Of a stretch of 64,000 nucleotides of DNA, positions 53,757-63,999 are shown piece by piece. The stretch's first letter is position 1. Each line of letters opens with the position of its first letter. The stretch is from Oscillochloris sp. ZM17-4 (GTDB lineage Bacteria > Chloroflexota > Chloroflexia > Chloroflexales > Chloroflexaceae): the NCBI RefSeq assembly GCF_019599295.1, contig NZ_JAIEWN010000001.1, positions 291,984 to 355,983 of the forward strand. The letters run 5' to 3'. The translations under genes and the position numbers were made by a program. Below the pieces are notes generated by a model. It was given only the letters and a program-made list of their open reading frames with translations. It was not told the origin of the DNA and did no database searches.

Positions 53757-54668
53757 ATGGCAACCCGCTCGTTGCAAGAGCTGTTCGTGGATCGACTGAA
53801 GCAACTTGACCGCTTCCGCAGAAGCCTGGATGGCACCGCCAGCAGGCGCATTATTCTCGTCTCCGCCGGATCAGGGATGGGCAAGTCCTGGCTCCTCAAG
53901 CAGTTTGCCAGCGAGGCGGAGGGGCGGGGCGCCCGCAGCGTCCTGATCGACTTCAGCGACGGCCAGGCCTACGATGTGCTCACCCTGGTGCGGCGCTTCC
54001 GCGACTCGCTCGGGGAGACTCACTTCAACAAGCTCACGGCGGCGATCAACGAGGCCACCGCGCCGCGTTTAGTGATCAGCGATAGCGGCGGCGGCGGCAC
54101 CGGGGTGAACTTCGGCAGCAGCCAGATCGGCGACGTGAGCATCGGCGATGTCGCCGGGCGTAACGTCATCAAGGATAATCTCTTCATCTTTCAGGCGGAC
54201 AACCCGCTGGTCATCCAGGCGATCGAGGATCGGATCACTCAGGTCTTCTTCGCGTGCCTCAGCGAGATCGAGGCCGCCGGCCCGGCGCTCTTCCTCTTCG
54301 ATACCTACGAGCGAACCTCCCAGTCGAGCGAGGCCTGGTCGCCAAACGTGACCGACCGCTGGATCACCCGCGAGCTGCTCACGCGCATCCGCGACGGGCG
54401 GCTGAGGAACACCGTCGTTGTGCTAGCCGGCCGCCGGCTGCCGAGCTTCGGCGTGGAGTGGTCCCAGGTGATCGGCGTCATGCCGATCGATCTGTTCACC
54501 CAGGCCGATGTGTCCGCCTACCTGCGCGAGAACCGCGGGCTGAGCAGCCTCACCGACGCCGAGGTGCAGACGCTCTACAACGCGGTGCAGGGCAGCCCGC
54601 AGCTCCTCGGGATTATTGGCGACAACCTAGAGCAGACGGTGCGCCCAGGCGACGAAGATGACTGGTGA
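53757..54668 (+). CDS. STAND-type P-loop NTPase module (first half of a split protein)
   Basis: ATPase core of a signal-transduction NTPase. Walker A ILVSAGSGMGKSWLLKQF (about residues 34-51), Walker B ALFLFDTYERT (about 182-192), an Arg-sensor-like VLAGRRLP, and near the end a GxP-type helical-lid motif (VQGSPQLLGIIGDNLEQ). Between Walker A and B is an insert with VNFGSSQIGDVSIGDVAGRN, resembling the short Gly/Asp beta repeats in some conflict-system NTPases. The frame stops at 54,668, before the winged helix expected of this fold. The next ORF, in a +1 frame and overlapping by 11 bp, supplies it. ATG 53,757 has no clear ribosome-binding site; GTG 53,724 is possible. Confidence 0.75.
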   Translation: MATRSLQELFVDRLKQLDRFRRSLDGTASRRIILVSAGSGMGKSWLLKQFASEAEGRGARSVLIDFSDGQAYDVLTLVRRFRDSLGETHFNKLTAAINEATAPRLVISDSGGGGTGVNFGSSQIGDVSIGDVAGRNVIKDNLFIFQADNPLVIQAIEDRITQVFFACLSEIEAAGPALFLFDTYERTSQSSEAWSPNVTDRWITRELLTRIRDGRLRNTVVVLAGRRLPSFGVEWSQVIGVMPIDLFTQADVSAYLRENRGLSSLTDAEVQTLYNAVQGSPQLLGIIGDNLEQTVRPGDEDDW

Positions 54669-57600
54669 CATCCACAACTACCTGAGCGATATGCTCATCG
54701 CGGCGAAGAGCAAGAGCGGCGACGCGCTGCTCACCTTTAATATCGACCAGGTGCTCAAGAGCGTCAAGCCGGGCAAGGCCGAGGTGCTGCGCCGCTGCGC
54801 CATCCCGCGCTGGTTCGACATCTCGATCCTGCGCGTGCTGCGCGAGAGCGAGGATGGCAACGAGCGGATCATCGAGCAGATGCGCGCGTTCAGCTTCATC
54901 CGCGACTTGGGCGACGGGCGGATGGCCTATCACGAGCAGGTGCGCCAGATCCTGCTGGCCGAGTGGCTCGACCAGCGCCCCGATGCGCTGAACCAGCTCC
55001 ACCGGCGGCTCTACAGCTACTTCAACAACCGCACGACGCCGCCCGGATCGACCCGGCGCGCGATGCAGCTGGTGCCCGAGAGCAATATGCTCAGCGTGGT
55101 GCCGATGAGCCCCCAGTCGGACATGTTCCGCCGCGAGGCGCTCTACCACCTGATCAACGCCGACCCGATCCGCGGCATGGACGAGCTGCGGGCCGCCTTC
55201 AACGATCTGGAGCGCGCGCACCGGCTGGCCGAGGCCGAGATGCTGCTGCTGGTGGCCAGCGAGGCGCCGCTGAACTCGCTCCAGCGGCGCTGGCTCCAGT
55301 ATATGCAGGCGCGCACCCAGCAGGGCAGCCTGAACCTGGCGGCGGCCGCCCAGCAGTTTGAGGCGCTGCGGGCGCTGAAGGATCTGGACCCCGAGCTGGG
55401 CGCGGAGACGAGCCGGTCGCTGGCCGAGGTCTACTCGGAGACGGGGCAGTGGGCGCGGGCCACCCAGCTCTTCCGCCAGAGCCTCGCGTACTTCCGGCGC
55501 ACCGGCAACCAGCGGGCCGCGGCCGACACGATGCTGATGCTGGGCGAGGCCTACCAGGGCATCGGGATCAGCACGGGCAGCTGGCATGTGGCGCATGTGC
55601 CCGAGAACGAGCTGCTGCGCTATGTCCAGATCATCTGGATCTGGCTGATCGGCCTGCCCTTTCAGGTCGGCGCGCTGGCGCTGGGGCCGCACAACCGCCT
55701 GCTGCCGATCCCCGAGTACTGCGCCCGCTACCAGAACTGGCTGCTGATCCGGCTCTACAACACCGCCCGCACCTGGTACGCCCAGGCCCGCGAGGCCTAC
55801 CGCCGCCTCGGCGATGAGGGCAGCATGCTGCGCGCCGAGCAGCGGCTGATCGACATCCTGCGGCTCTACGGCTACCACGAGGAGGCTAGGGCGCAGGTCG
55901 AGTCGCTGCTGAAGCGCAAGCCCGCCCGCGACCCATACTGGCGGGCGTGGCTGGAGCGCACCCTCGCCGAGTGCTACCTGGCCGCGAACAATATCGGCAG
56001 CGCCCAGGTGCTGCTCGCGAACGCCCTGGCGGTCTTCCGCGAGTTTGGCGATGTGCGGCGCGAGGCGACGATCCTGATGATCCAGGGCCAGGCGGCTATG
56101 CAGGCCGGCAACATCGACGGGGCGCTGGACGGCTTCGTGAAGAGCCTGGAGCGCTACCGCACGCTGGGCTACGCGGCCGCCCGCGAGCGCATCCTCCATG
56201 AGCTGCGGGCATGGAAGCATCGCCCGGGGGTCTCCGAGGGCGTGCGCCAGCGCATCGCGACGCTGATCGCCGCCGAGCCGGAGAAGCGCTATGTCGGCCG
56301 CTTTATCAGCAGCTATCTGCGCCTGCTCCAGATCGTGTCGGTCGTCGCCATGCCCCTCGCGCTGCTCATGCTGGCGGTGGTCGCGCCCACCGCCACGCTG
56401 ATCCGGCTGCCGAACGAGGTGCTCTCGATGAGCACCTTCTACGACCCGCTGCGGATCACGGTGGTGCTGGCGCTGCTGGCGGTCTTCTATCTGGGCATCT
56501 ACGCCGCGATGGCCGCGGCGGTGATCTATGTGCTGCCGATCAGCCGGATCGAGCGCGAGCAGCCCGATGTGATCGTGACCCGGCCCGACCGGATCGCGCG
56601 CTACGATAGCCTGGGCAACGTGGATCTGGAGATGCCCTGGCCCCAGGTGCGCCGCTGGCTGGCCATGGATCGCTGCGTCTGGGACCGGCCGATGGCGCTC
56701 TACTCGCGCACCTTCCTTGAGGATGCCGAGGGGCGCGACCTGGCGATCGACGGGATCACCGGCTGGTACGGCGATGTGCAGACCGACGTCGGGCAGCGCC
56801 TCGCGGCGGCGGGCAGCCCGGTCGAGCGACGAAGCCTCGGCTACCGCCTGCTGCTGAGCGCGAGCGGCGCGGTCGCGACAACGGGGGCGGCCCTGCTGCT
56901 GCTGGTGACGATGTTCGAGAACCAGTGGCTATCGCTGCCGACATGGTTTCCGGCCGGGCTCTACGCCCTGGTCTTCGTTATCGCCATGAGCGGCGCGCTG
57001 ATGCTTTGGCCGCTGGCCTACTGGCTGGCCAACCGCCCCCTGACCTTCCAGCACATGCTGCAGCTTAGCGAGAGCTGGCCACATGTGCTGCTGGTGCTCG
57101 GCGCGCTGCCCGTGCTGCTCTACATCCTCAGCGGCGGCACGGCGCTGCCGATCGATGTGATGAACTACAGCACCTTTATCTGGGGCGTCTATGTGCTGGC
57201 CGAGGCGCTGGTGGCGCGCTCCCCTGCCGCGCTGCGCGGGCTGCGGCTGCCGGTCGTGGCCCTGGCGACGCTCCTTGCGCTCCTGATCGTGGCCCAGCCG
57301 GCCTACGCCAGCTACCGCTGGCAGGTGGGCTACACCGCCAAGGGCCAGGTCTCCGACGCGGCCGCCGTCGGCGCTGCGCCCTCGGCGGTGAGCGAGACGG
57401 ACTGCGCCGCCGCCGCCGAGGCCCGCGCCCTCGGCACCGACCCGCTCAGCACCTACACGGTCCAGGGCGACTGCGCCGCCGTGGCCGGAGATTGGCAGGC
57501 GGCGACAGACTACTACGCCCAGGCCGTCGATAGCGCGGCCCCCGGCTCCGGCGAGCATGCCCTTGCCCTCTACAACCTCTGGAACACCCTCCGGCGCTAC

Positions 57601-57693
57601 GACACCGCCCAGGCGGCTGAGATCAGCCGCCAGCTCGATGCGGTCTGCGCGGCCTCGCCGCAGATCTCGCCGGTCTGCGCGATGAGCAGGTAG
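54658..57693 (+). CDS. Winged-helix/TPR/PH-like/multi-TM protein (second half of the split STAND NTPase)
   Basis: Residues 1-100 resemble the winged-helix part of a STAND NTPase (EVLRRCAIPRWFDISILRVL, RAFSFIRDLGDGRMAYHEQVR). About 130-520 is a TPR-like helical array (ETSRSLAEVYSETGQWARAT, AECYLAANNIGSAQVLLANA). Two helices follow at about 550-577 and 597-628, then a soluble PH-like domain (about 632-725, VIVTRPDRIARYDSLGNV). About five more helices lie at 730-757, 765-790, 806-830, 838-852 and 862-885. A C-terminal, probably extracytoplasmic segment has one more TPR-like unit and Cys residues. ATG 54,658 overlaps the NTPase stop. Likely translated with the NTPase as a two-part membrane sensor. 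No catalytic effector is recognised. Confidence 0.75.
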   Translation: MTGDIHNYLSDMLIAAKSKSGDALLTFNIDQVLKSVKPGKAEVLRRCAIPRWFDISILRVLRESEDGNERIIEQMRAFSFIRDLGDGRMAYHEQVRQILLAEWLDQRPDALNQLHRRLYSYFNNRTTPPGSTRRAMQLVPESNMLSVVPMSPQSDMFRREALYHLINADPIRGMDELRAAFNDLERAHRLAEAEMLLLVASEAPLNSLQRRWLQYMQARTQQGSLNLAAAAQQFEALRALKDLDPELGAETSRSLAEVYSETGQWARATQLFRQSLAYFRRTGNQRAAADTMLMLGEAYQGIGISTGSWHVAHVPENELLRYVQIIWIWLIGLPFQVGALALGPHNRLLPIPEYCARYQNWLLIRLYNTARTWYAQAREAYRRLGDEGSMLRAEQRLIDILRLYGYHEEARAQVESLLKRKPARDPYWRAWLERTLAECYLAANNIGSAQVLLANALAVFREFGDVRREATILMIQGQAAMQAGNIDGALDGFVKSLERYRTLGYAAARERILHELRAWKHRPGVSEGVRQRIATLIAAEPEKRYVGRFISSYLRLLQIVSVVAMPLALLMLAVVAPTATLIRLPNEVLSMSTFYDPLRITVVLALLAVFYLGIYAAMAAAVIYVLPISRIEREQPDVIVTRPDRIARYDSLGNVDLEMPWPQVRRWLAMDRCVWDRPMALYSRTFLEDAEGRDLAIDGITGWYGDVQTDVGQRLAAAGSPVERRSLGYRLLLSASGAVATTGAALLLLVTMFENQWLSLPTWFPAGLYALVFVIAMSGALMLWPLAYWLANRPLTFQHMLQLSESWPHVLLVLGALPVLLYILSGGTALPIDVMNYSTFIWGVYVLAEALVARSPAALRGLRLPVVALATLLALLIVAQPAYASYRWQVGYTAKGQVSDAAAVGAAPSAVSETDCAAAAEARALGTDPLSTYTVQGDCAAVAGDWQAATDYYAQAVDSAAPGSGEHALALYNLWNTLRRYDTAQAAEISRQLDAVCAASPQISPVCAMSR

Positions 57694-57746
57694 CGGGGGG
57701 CGCAGGGTATGCGCAGTACGTTACGCCCCGGGTTCGGCGGGATCTC

Positions 57747-57828
57747 TTGTTGTTTTTTGCCAAAATGGCCAGCGAAGCTGGCCATTTTGGCAAAAAACAA
57801 CAACGGTTTTTAGGGCGGCAGCCCTAAA
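57747..57828. terminator. 27-bp palindrome with GCGAAGC cap, plus a smaller hairpin
   Basis: Arms 57,747-57,773 and 57,777-57,803 match perfectly around GAA, with T-rich and A-rich outer parts. A second stem (TTTAGGGC/GCCCTAAA, about 57,808-57,828) follows. Located 54 bp past the membrane NTPase gene; plausible terminator. Confidence 0.8.
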
Positions 57829-57965
57829 CGTGATGCGCATAGGGCTGGTGCCCAGGCGGCATCAGTTGCCGATTTTGAGACTAGCGAGTATAGTAGTAGC
57901 GGCAATCGCCAGGCAATCATCTGCTACATTCTACATCCGCTCTAGTGCGCCCCGGAGGAGTGCCC

Positions 57966-58211
57966 ATGACCCTTGACGAAGCTATCGCCGAGCTGACCCG
58001 GCTGATCAGTGCCGCCAGCCCCGGCAGCGTCGTGCGCGTCACGCGCGTGTCCGGCGAGGAGGCGAGCATCCGCGCGTATGCGCCCGCAGCCGATGAGGGC
58101 GCGGTCAAAGAGGCGACCCACGACCTCACATTCCAGCTGCTCACCGGCGAGGGCCTCGATGTGCAGGTGCTCGTCTATGATATTGCGACGTCGCTCCCGC
58201 CCGACGAGTAA
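57966..58211 (+). CDS. Small 81-residue protein of unknown function
   Basis: The ATG at 57,966 follows GGAGGAG by about 6 nt. The protein is acidic and soluble. A helical N-terminus (LDEAIAELTRLISAA) is followed by a beta-rich part (GSVVRVTRVSGEEASIRAYA; THDLTFQLLTGEGLDVQVLV). No signal peptide or membrane segment. I recognise no family; the alternating strands could form a small alpha/beta fold. It is monocistronic, bracketed by palindromes, and the good start and terminator argue that it is real. Confidence 0.75.
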   Translation: MTLDEAIAELTRLISAASPGSVVRVTRVSGEEASIRAYAPAADEGAVKEATHDLTFQLLTGEGLDVQVLVYDIATSLPPDE

Positions 58212-58217
58212 CGTTTT

Positions 58218-58266
58218 ATTGGCACACAAAAGCGGGTGGCTTAGCCACCCGCTTTTGTGTGCCAAT
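58218..58266. terminator. 23-bp palindrome between convergent genes
   Basis: Arms 58,218-58,240 and 58,244-58,266 match perfectly around TTA, between the small orphan and aroQ. Suited to act as terminator in both directions. Confidence 0.8.
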
Positions 58267-58277
58267 GATCACAGGCC

Positions 58278-58709
58278 CTACGCATCAAGCAGCCACTCCA
58301 GGGCCAGCATATAGCCGCGCCAGCCCAGGCCGGCGATCTGCCCCGTCGCCACCGGCGCCACCACCGACGTGTGGCGGAACGCCTCGCGCCGGTAGACGTT
58401 CGAGATGTGTACCTCGATGATCGGCGACTTCAGCATGGCCAGCGCGTCGCGCAGCGAGAGCCCGTAGTGGGTCAGCGCCCCCGGGTTGATGATCACCCCG
58501 TCGGCATCCCAGGCCATGTCGTGGATGTAGTCGACGAGCGCGCCCTCGTGGTTCGACTGGAAGCTGCGCAGATTCGCGCCGGCCGCCTCCGCCCGCGCGG
58601 CGAGGGCCGCGTCGATCTCGCCCAGGGTCATCGCCCCGTAGATCTCCGGCTCACGTCGGCCGAGCATGTTCAGGTTCGGCCCGTGGATCACCACAATAGC
58701 GCGCGCCAC
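58278..58709 (-). CDS. aroQ: 3-dehydroquinate dehydratase, type II
   Basis: Third step of the shikimate pathway, converting 3-dehydroquinate to 3-dehydroshikimate in a dodecameric enzyme. Signature [19 protein letters not shown] with the catalytic Arg and Tyr (about residues 6-24), [29 protein letters not shown], and [15 protein letters not shown] with the catalytic His. I chose the GTG at 58,709, which follows GAGGAG by 6 nt (143 residues); TTG at 58,739 would overlap the upstream gene. It lies 16 bp after the giant surface-protein gene on the same strand. This is a functionally odd pairing. Confidence 0.94.
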   Translation of the reverse strand: MARAIVVIHGPNLNMLGRREPEIYGAMTLGEIDAALAARAEAAGANLRSFQSNHEGALVDYIHDMAWDADGVIINPGALTHYGLSLRDALAMLKSPIIEVHISNVYRREAFRHTSVVAPVATGQIAGLGWRGYMLALEWLLDA

Positions 58710-58725
58710 ACCAGCTCCTCTCGCC

Positions 58726-61700
58726 TCACCTGCGGACAAGCGGCAGGTAGGCCTTGTGTGTCACCGTTACCTCGGGCGCGATGTAGACGAAGCGCAGGCG
58801 CACCTCGGCCACTGCGGTCGAGTCGAAGCGCGAGCGCGCCTGGATGGTGATCACCTTCGTGGGGCCGGGCTCCACGTCCGGTGGCACCGTCACCGATACG
58901 CCGACGTTGTAGTCGGTGTCGCGCGGGCCGATCACGGTGACCGGCGCGATATTGACCTTCCAGCCGCCATCTGCGCCCAAGACCGTGATGTCAACGGTAT
59001 CAAGGCCGTTCCCCGTATTGCTCAGCACCAGATCCTTCATACGGATCGTGCCGCTGCTCGGCGTCACCGCGCGGGCCTGGTCGGTGCTGAGCACCAGGTC
59101 GATCACCTTGCCCACGGTGATGTGCTCAACCGCCTCGTCGTTTGACTTCACCGGGTCTGTGTTTGAGGCGACCCGGATGCGGCCAAAGTTCGGGGCGCCG
59201 ACCGTCGTGTTATCGTCGTTGGGGACGCCGATGATCACGGTGATCTCCTGGCTCTCGCCGGGGGCCAGGGTGAGGAAATCCGGCACCGCCGTCATCGGCC
59301 AGAAGAGCGCGTTGGTCGATGTAATCGTGTAGGTGTCCGCCGTGATGCCGATGTTGGTGACGGTGTGGGTGAAGACGAGCGATGCGTTCGGGTAGGCTGT
59401 GCCGGTGCGGTCGGGCGTGATCTGCACGTCGTAGGTGTTGCCCACCCTGGACTCGTCCGTCGCGCTGGCCAGGATTGTGCCGCTCGGGCTGTCCTTCCGC
59501 GCCTCAACGGTGGTGACGTTAGCCGTGCCGCCGAGCACCCCGAGCGGCAGGCTCACCTGGACGCTGATCGTCGTTGTCTCGCCGGGGTTGAGGACGAGCG
59601 GTGGCGAGTAGAGTACTGATGAGCTGAAGCCAACCCCGGCCTGGCTATCGCTGGTTGTGATGTAGAACGAGATCTGCGAACTGCCGGTGTTGGTCAGGGT
59701 GTGGGTGAAGGTCACCGTCGTGCCGGGCAGGCCGTTCTTGCTGGTGCCGGGCGAGAGGCTCGCGGCGTCGAAAAGCTCGACCGTGGCGACATCGTCCCGG
59801 CTGGCCGTCGCCCCCGCGCTGCTCTTTGAGGTCGCGGTGACGGTGAAGGTCAGATCGCCGGCGATGATCCCGCTCGGCACCGTCACCACCAGGGTGATCG
59901 TGCGCGTGCCGTTGCGCGGCACATCGGTGACGACCGTCGGGCTGAGCACGGCCATGCCGGCGCTGGCCGGGGCCGTCGGCACCAGGGCGATGTCGAAGCT
60001 GTCGGTCGCGTTGCCCAGGTTGGTCAGGGTGTGGGTGTAGGTCAGCACCGTGCCGGGGACGCCCGTCTGCGGCGTTATGGCCGCGCTCAGGCTCACATCA
60101 CGCACGGTCTCCACGTTCACCGTGGCCGTGGCGGTCACGGTGACATCCACCGGCGTCGACTGGGTGCTGTTATCAGCCGTCGCGCTGAGCGTTACGGCCT
60201 GCGGCCCGCCGTTCGCACCGGCGGGCACTGTTACCTGGAGCGTGAAGGTGCAGCTCTCACCATTCACCAAGTTGATCTTGGTCGGCGAGAGAGTGCAGCT
60301 GCCGTTATAGTCCACAAGGGCCACCCAGCCGGCCGGGCTGCCAGTGACGGTCGGGATGCCGAGGGTAAAGTTGACGGTCGCGTTGCCCGTATTGGTCAGG
60401 GTGCCAGTGAACGTCACCGTGCCGCCGGCCGCGCTGGCTGTGCCTGGCGTCCCGGAATCGAAGCGGAGTTGGGGCGAGCCACCGCCGGTCACCGTGACTC
60501 GCCCGGGCACAGACGGCGCGGTGGGTGGGGTGCCCCCAACTGCCACGGCTGTCACGCTGAAGTTATAGTCATTCTGGACTGCACTCGCATCCGACGCCAC
60601 CTGAGCCGTCACCGTGACGGTGCGCGAGGCTCCGGCGGCCAGGCTGAAGCTGCCGCTGGGGCTGACGGTAAAGCTCAGCGGAGCGGCGTTCGTCGGGGCC
60701 GGCACCTGGAAGCTGTCGGTCGCGTTGCCAGTGTTGGTCAGGGTGTAGACGAAGTCGGCCGAGGCGCCGGGCGGGCGCGAGAGGGTCGGCGGCGAGCCGG
60801 TGGGGCTGGTGGCCACAAAGGTGAAGCTGCGCAGGGTCGGCACGGTGATCGTGTCCACCGTGGCCGGGTCGGTCTGCGCGGTGCCAGCCTTGATGCGGAA
60901 GCTGAACGACACCGAGCCGGCGGGCGCGCCGGCCGGCGTGTTCACCACAATCGTCAGGGTCGTGCTCGCGCCGCCGGCCAGGCTGGTCTGCGCGAGGGTC
61001 GCCGAGGCCACCGACCAGCCCGTCGGCGGGGTGCTGGTGAAGGTCGGCAGGCCAGAGCCGCTCGGGCCGACCACCGAGAAGGTGCCGGCGAGGTCGCCGG
61101 TGTTGGTGACGCTGTGGGTGAAGGTGAGCGTCGTGCCGGTGCGCGCCTTGGTCTGGCCCGGAGAGACGGCGGGGGTGGCCGGGTTAAACGTAAGGATCTT
61201 GGCCGTGGTAATATCAGTCTGCACATTTGAGCCGGTGGTGCCGGAGAAGACCTGGACGGTAGTGGTGTCCTTGTCGCCGGCCTGGGCGCTGTAGGGCACG
61301 CTGACCACCATGTCAAATGATGCGCTGGTGCTGGCCGGCACCGTCACCAGGGCCGGGGCGCTGGCCCAGCCCTTGTCCGAGGTGATCACGACGCTGAAGG
61401 TGCGCTCGACGGCGGCGTTGTTGGTGATGCTGTGCCTGTAGATAACAGAGTCGCCCACCACCACCTGCGCCTGGCTATCCGGGAAGGCCACGTCAAGGCT
61501 GAAGCTGCTGTCGGCGCATGGCCCGAGGGCACCGCTATCGAGCACCGTCGAGAAGGGCGAGGTGTTATTGCTGGCGTTATCGTGCACCGTCGCGGTGAGA
61601 TAGCGCTGGCACCCGGTGATATTAATGGTAAAGGTCCCGCTCGCCGTGGTCGCTGAGGTCAGGTAGACCGGCCCCTCTTTATCCTCGCTGACGCTGCTGG

Positions 61701-63999
61701 TGAAGACCTCGACGGTGCAGTTACCGCTGCTACAGCTGGCGCTGCCGCCGAGCGTGGCGGCGGTGGTCGTGCCGCTTGCCCCGGTCAGGGTCGGCGCGGC
61801 GATATCGCCGTTGCTGCCGGCGGAGTAGAGCTTGATCCCGTCGCCATTATGGGTGCTGGTGGTGCTCTTGGTGATCAGGATGCCGCTCGGCCCATCGATA
61901 AAGACACCGCTGCCCATCGAGCCATCGCCATTGCGCACCAGCCGATTGCCGCTGATCGTGTTGCCGTTGGCCCCGGCCCCACTGTTCTGGACATAGATCC
62001 CGTAGTAGTTCGTCAGGGGGCCGCTGCCGCTGCCCTCATCGCCGTTGAAGGCGATCAGGTTGTTCGAGATGACGTTGCCAGTGCCCTGAAGGAGGTTGAT
62101 GCCGCTCCGCTTGTTGCGGATGGCCTGCGCAAAGGTCAGGTCGCCCGAGGCCCTGGTGCCGATCCGGTTGCCGTCGATCGTATTGTTGCTCGCGCCCCTG
62201 AGCAGGTAGATCCCGATGCCCACGCCGGAGATCACATTGTCGCGCACCGTGTTATTGCTTGAGGCGGTCGTCCCGGCGGCGGTTGTCGAGTTATTCGTGA
62301 TCCGCAGCCCCTCGGAGGTGCTGATACTGGTGGCCCCGGAGGTGTCGAGGGCGACGGTGCCGCTGGCGCTCACGCCCAGGTAGTTGCCCTGGATGGTCGT
62401 CGCGGTGACACTACAGATAACCGAGCCGCAGCTGCCGCTGCCGATGCCGGGCAGCAGCACGATCGCCGCCGCCGCGCCGGTGGTCTGGCCAGCGCCGGTG
62501 GCGATCACATTGCGGTCGCCGCTCTCCGGCCCGCCGATCTGGTTGTCGCTGCCGTTCTCAACCCAGATCCCCGAGTCGCCGAAGCTGTAGCCGACCGTGC
62601 CGACCGTGGTGGCCGAGGTGGGCGAGGTGGTCGTGCCAGTGACATCGGTACCGATGAAGTTACCCTTGATCGTATTGCCGCTGGAGCGCACGTGGATGCC
62701 GAAGCGGCGGACCGAGGAGATCACATTGGCCGGGCCGATGATCGTCGCCGGGCTCGGGGAGCCGGACGTCACCGTGCCGAGGTAGATCCCGGTGTTATGT
62801 AGATTCGAGGCACTCGCGGTGCCGATCGTCGCCAGGGTGGTGCCATTGCGGGCGATGCCGATCAGGTTGCCGACGATCTGGGTGCCGCTGGAGTTATAGG
62901 CGTTATCGCTCAGCTGGATGCCGTCCTCCTCGCTGAAGCCGATCACATTCCGCCCGCCCAGCGGGTTGTTCGGGTCGCCGATCGTGGTGTTGAGCGCGCC
63001 CCGGGTGATGCGGATGCCGTTGTGGTTGGCGATATTGCCGCCCGTGGGGGTGACGCCGATATCGTTGCCGACGATCGAGGTGTCCTGGGGGTGAAGGTTC
63101 GAGAAGACCGATGCGGCGGCGCTCTCGATCACGATCCCGGCGGCGGCGTTGGTGCTGTTGCCCAGGTGCCCGCCGATCAGGTTCCCCTTGATCAGCGTGC
63201 CGTGCGCGTAGGTGCTCACGAACACGCCGGCGGCGAGGTTGGTCTGGGTGACATCCCCAGGGACTGCCGTGCCGGCAGCGTTGACGCCGATGTAGTTCCC
63301 AACAACCTGATTGTTGCTGATGAACGATGAGGATACGGAGTCGCTGTCATCGACGGCGATATTCGCCCGCAGGTTACCGGTGACAACATTGCGCTCGCTG
63401 GCCGCGTCGCCGCCGATCAGGTTGCCGCTGGCGCCCTCATCGATCTGGACGCCGTAGTAGGCGTTGCCGAAGGTGGAGGTGCCATCGGCGTTCAGGCCGA
63501 CCCAGTTATTGGCGATCACGTTGCCGGTGGCCGCAGCGGAGCGGAGCGAGATCCCCGAGCCGCCGAGGGCGACGGACGTGCTGGGAAAGCCGACCACCAC
63601 CAGGCCGCGCACGACATTGTTCGCCGACGTGATCACCAGGCCGAAGGCGCTTGCGCCGACGGGGAGGCCAACGCCGCTCAGCACCACCGAGTGGGCCGGC
63701 ACCACGTTGATCGTCGTCTCGCCGCCCGAGAGCTCCGGCAGCTCCGAGGTCACATTGATCATGAATGGGGCCGTGCCGGAGATGCTGAAGGTGATCGTGT
63801 CCGGCCCGGGGTTCTGGTTGGCCAGGCGGATCGCCTTGCGCAGGGTGCAGCCCGTCGCGCAGCTCGCGGCGCCGTCGTCGGTGTCGGCGGTAGAAGTGAC
63901 GGTGAAGGTCTGCGCGTGCGCGAGCCGGGCCGCCGGCAGGGTGGCGGCCAGCAGCGCGATCAGCACGACCAGGCTAAGACGGCGGGCGAGTGACGACAC
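58726..63999 (-). CDS. Giant secreted CSLREA/beta-helix surface protein with NEW3-like repeats and YLPLVRR tail
   Basis: Predicted cell-surface or secreted protein of at least 1,757 residues. A signal peptide ([23 protein letters not shown], cut here as about residues 8-30) is followed by a CSLREA-type domain ([20 protein letters not shown]). A right-handed parallel beta-helix occupies about 90-700 (many N-x-I-x-GN-x-I/V-G rungs), then a calcium-site-like region. About eight Ig-like repeats of roughly 110-130 residues follow at about 830-1,735, each with a T/S-HTxTNTG-x-x-x-x-F/S motif. The C-terminus ends KAYLPLVRR, a tail seen on Chloroflexota surface proteins. Start is GTG at 63,999; the real start may lie beyond the window. 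Function is probably adhesion or matrix structure; no enzymatic residues were identified. Confidence 0.88.
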   Translation of the reverse strand: MSSLARRLSLVVLIALLAATLPAARLAHAQTFTVTSTADTDDGAASCATGCTLRKAIRLANQNPGPDTITFSISGTAPFMINVTSELPELSGGETTINVVPAHSVVLSGVGLPVGASAFGLVITSANNVVRGLVVVGFPSTSVALGGSGISLRSAAATGNVIANNWVGLNADGTSTFGNAYYGVQIDEGASGNLIGGDAASERNVVTGNLRANIAVDDSDSVSSSFISNNQVVGNYIGVNAAGTAVPGDVTQTNLAAGVFVSTYAHGTLIKGNLIGGHLGNSTNAAAGIVIESAAASVFSNLHPQDTSIVGNDIGVTPTGGNIANHNGIRITRGALNTTIGDPNNPLGGRNVIGFSEEDGIQLSDNAYNSSGTQIVGNLIGIARNGTTLATIGTASASNLHNTGIYLGTVTSGSPSPATIIGPANVISSVRRFGIHVRSSGNTIKGNFIGTDVTGTTTSPTSATTVGTVGYSFGDSGIWVENGSDNQIGGPESGDRNVIATGAGQTTGAAAAIVLLPGIGSGSCGSVICSVTATTIQGNYLGVSASGTVALDTSGATSISTSEGLRITNNSTTAAGTTASSNNTVRDNVISGVGIGIYLLRGASNNTIDGNRIGTRASGDLTFAQAIRNKRSGINLLQGTGNVISNNLIAFNGDEGSGSGPLTNYYGIYVQNSGAGANGNTISGNRLVRNGDGSMGSGVFIDGPSGILITKSTTSTHNGDGIKLYSAGSNGDIAAPTLTGASGTTTAATLGGSASCSSGNCTVEVFTSSVSEDKEGPVYLTSATTASGTFTINITGCQRYLTATVHDNASNNTSPFSTVLDSGALGPCADSSFSLDVAFPDSQAQVVVGDSVIYRHSITNNAAVERTFSVVITSDKGWASAPALVTVPASTSASFDMVVSVPYSAQAGDKDTTTVQVFSGTTGSNVQTDITTAKILTFNPATPAVSPGQTKARTGTTLTFTHSVTNTGDLAGTFSVVGPSGSGLPTFTSTPPTGWSVASATLAQTSLAGGASTTLTIVVNTPAGAPAGSVSFSFRIKAGTAQTDPATVDTITVPTLRSFTFVATSPTGSPPTLSRPPGASADFVYTLTNTGNATDSFQVPAPTNAAPLSFTVSPSGSFSLAAGASRTVTVTAQVASDASAVQNDYNFSVTAVAVGGTPPTAPSVPGRVTVTGGGSPQLRFDSGTPGTASAAGGTVTFTGTLTNTGNATVNFTLGIPTVTGSPAGWVALVDYNGSCTLSPTKINLVNGESCTFTLQVTVPAGANGGPQAVTLSATADNSTQSTPVDVTVTATATVNVETVRDVSLSAAITPQTGVPGTVLTYTHTLTNLGNATDSFDIALVPTAPASAGMAVLSPTVVTDVPRNGTRTITLVVTVPSGIIAGDLTFTVTATSKSSAGATASRDDVATVELFDAASLSPGTSKNGLPGTTVTFTHTLTNTGSSQISFYITTSDSQAGVGFSSSVLYSPPLVLNPGETTTISVQVSLPLGVLGGTANVTTVEARKDSPSGTILASATDESRVGNTYDVQITPDRTGTAYPNASLVFTHTVTNIGITADTYTITSTNALFWPMTAVPDFLTLAPGESQEITVIIGVPNDDNTTVGAPNFGRIRVASNTDPVKSNDEAVEHITVGKVIDLVLSTDQARAVTPSSGTIRMKDLVLSNTGNGLDTVDITVLGADGGWKVNIAPVTVIGPRDTDYNVGVSVTVPPDVEPGPTKVITIQARSRFDSTAVAEVRLRFVYIAPEVTVTHKAYLPLVRR

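Noticed and set aside
54650-54675. Programmed -1 frameshift signal
   Set aside because: No X-XXY-YYZ slippery sequence or strong downstream stem is visible at the overlap; the shift needed is +1.
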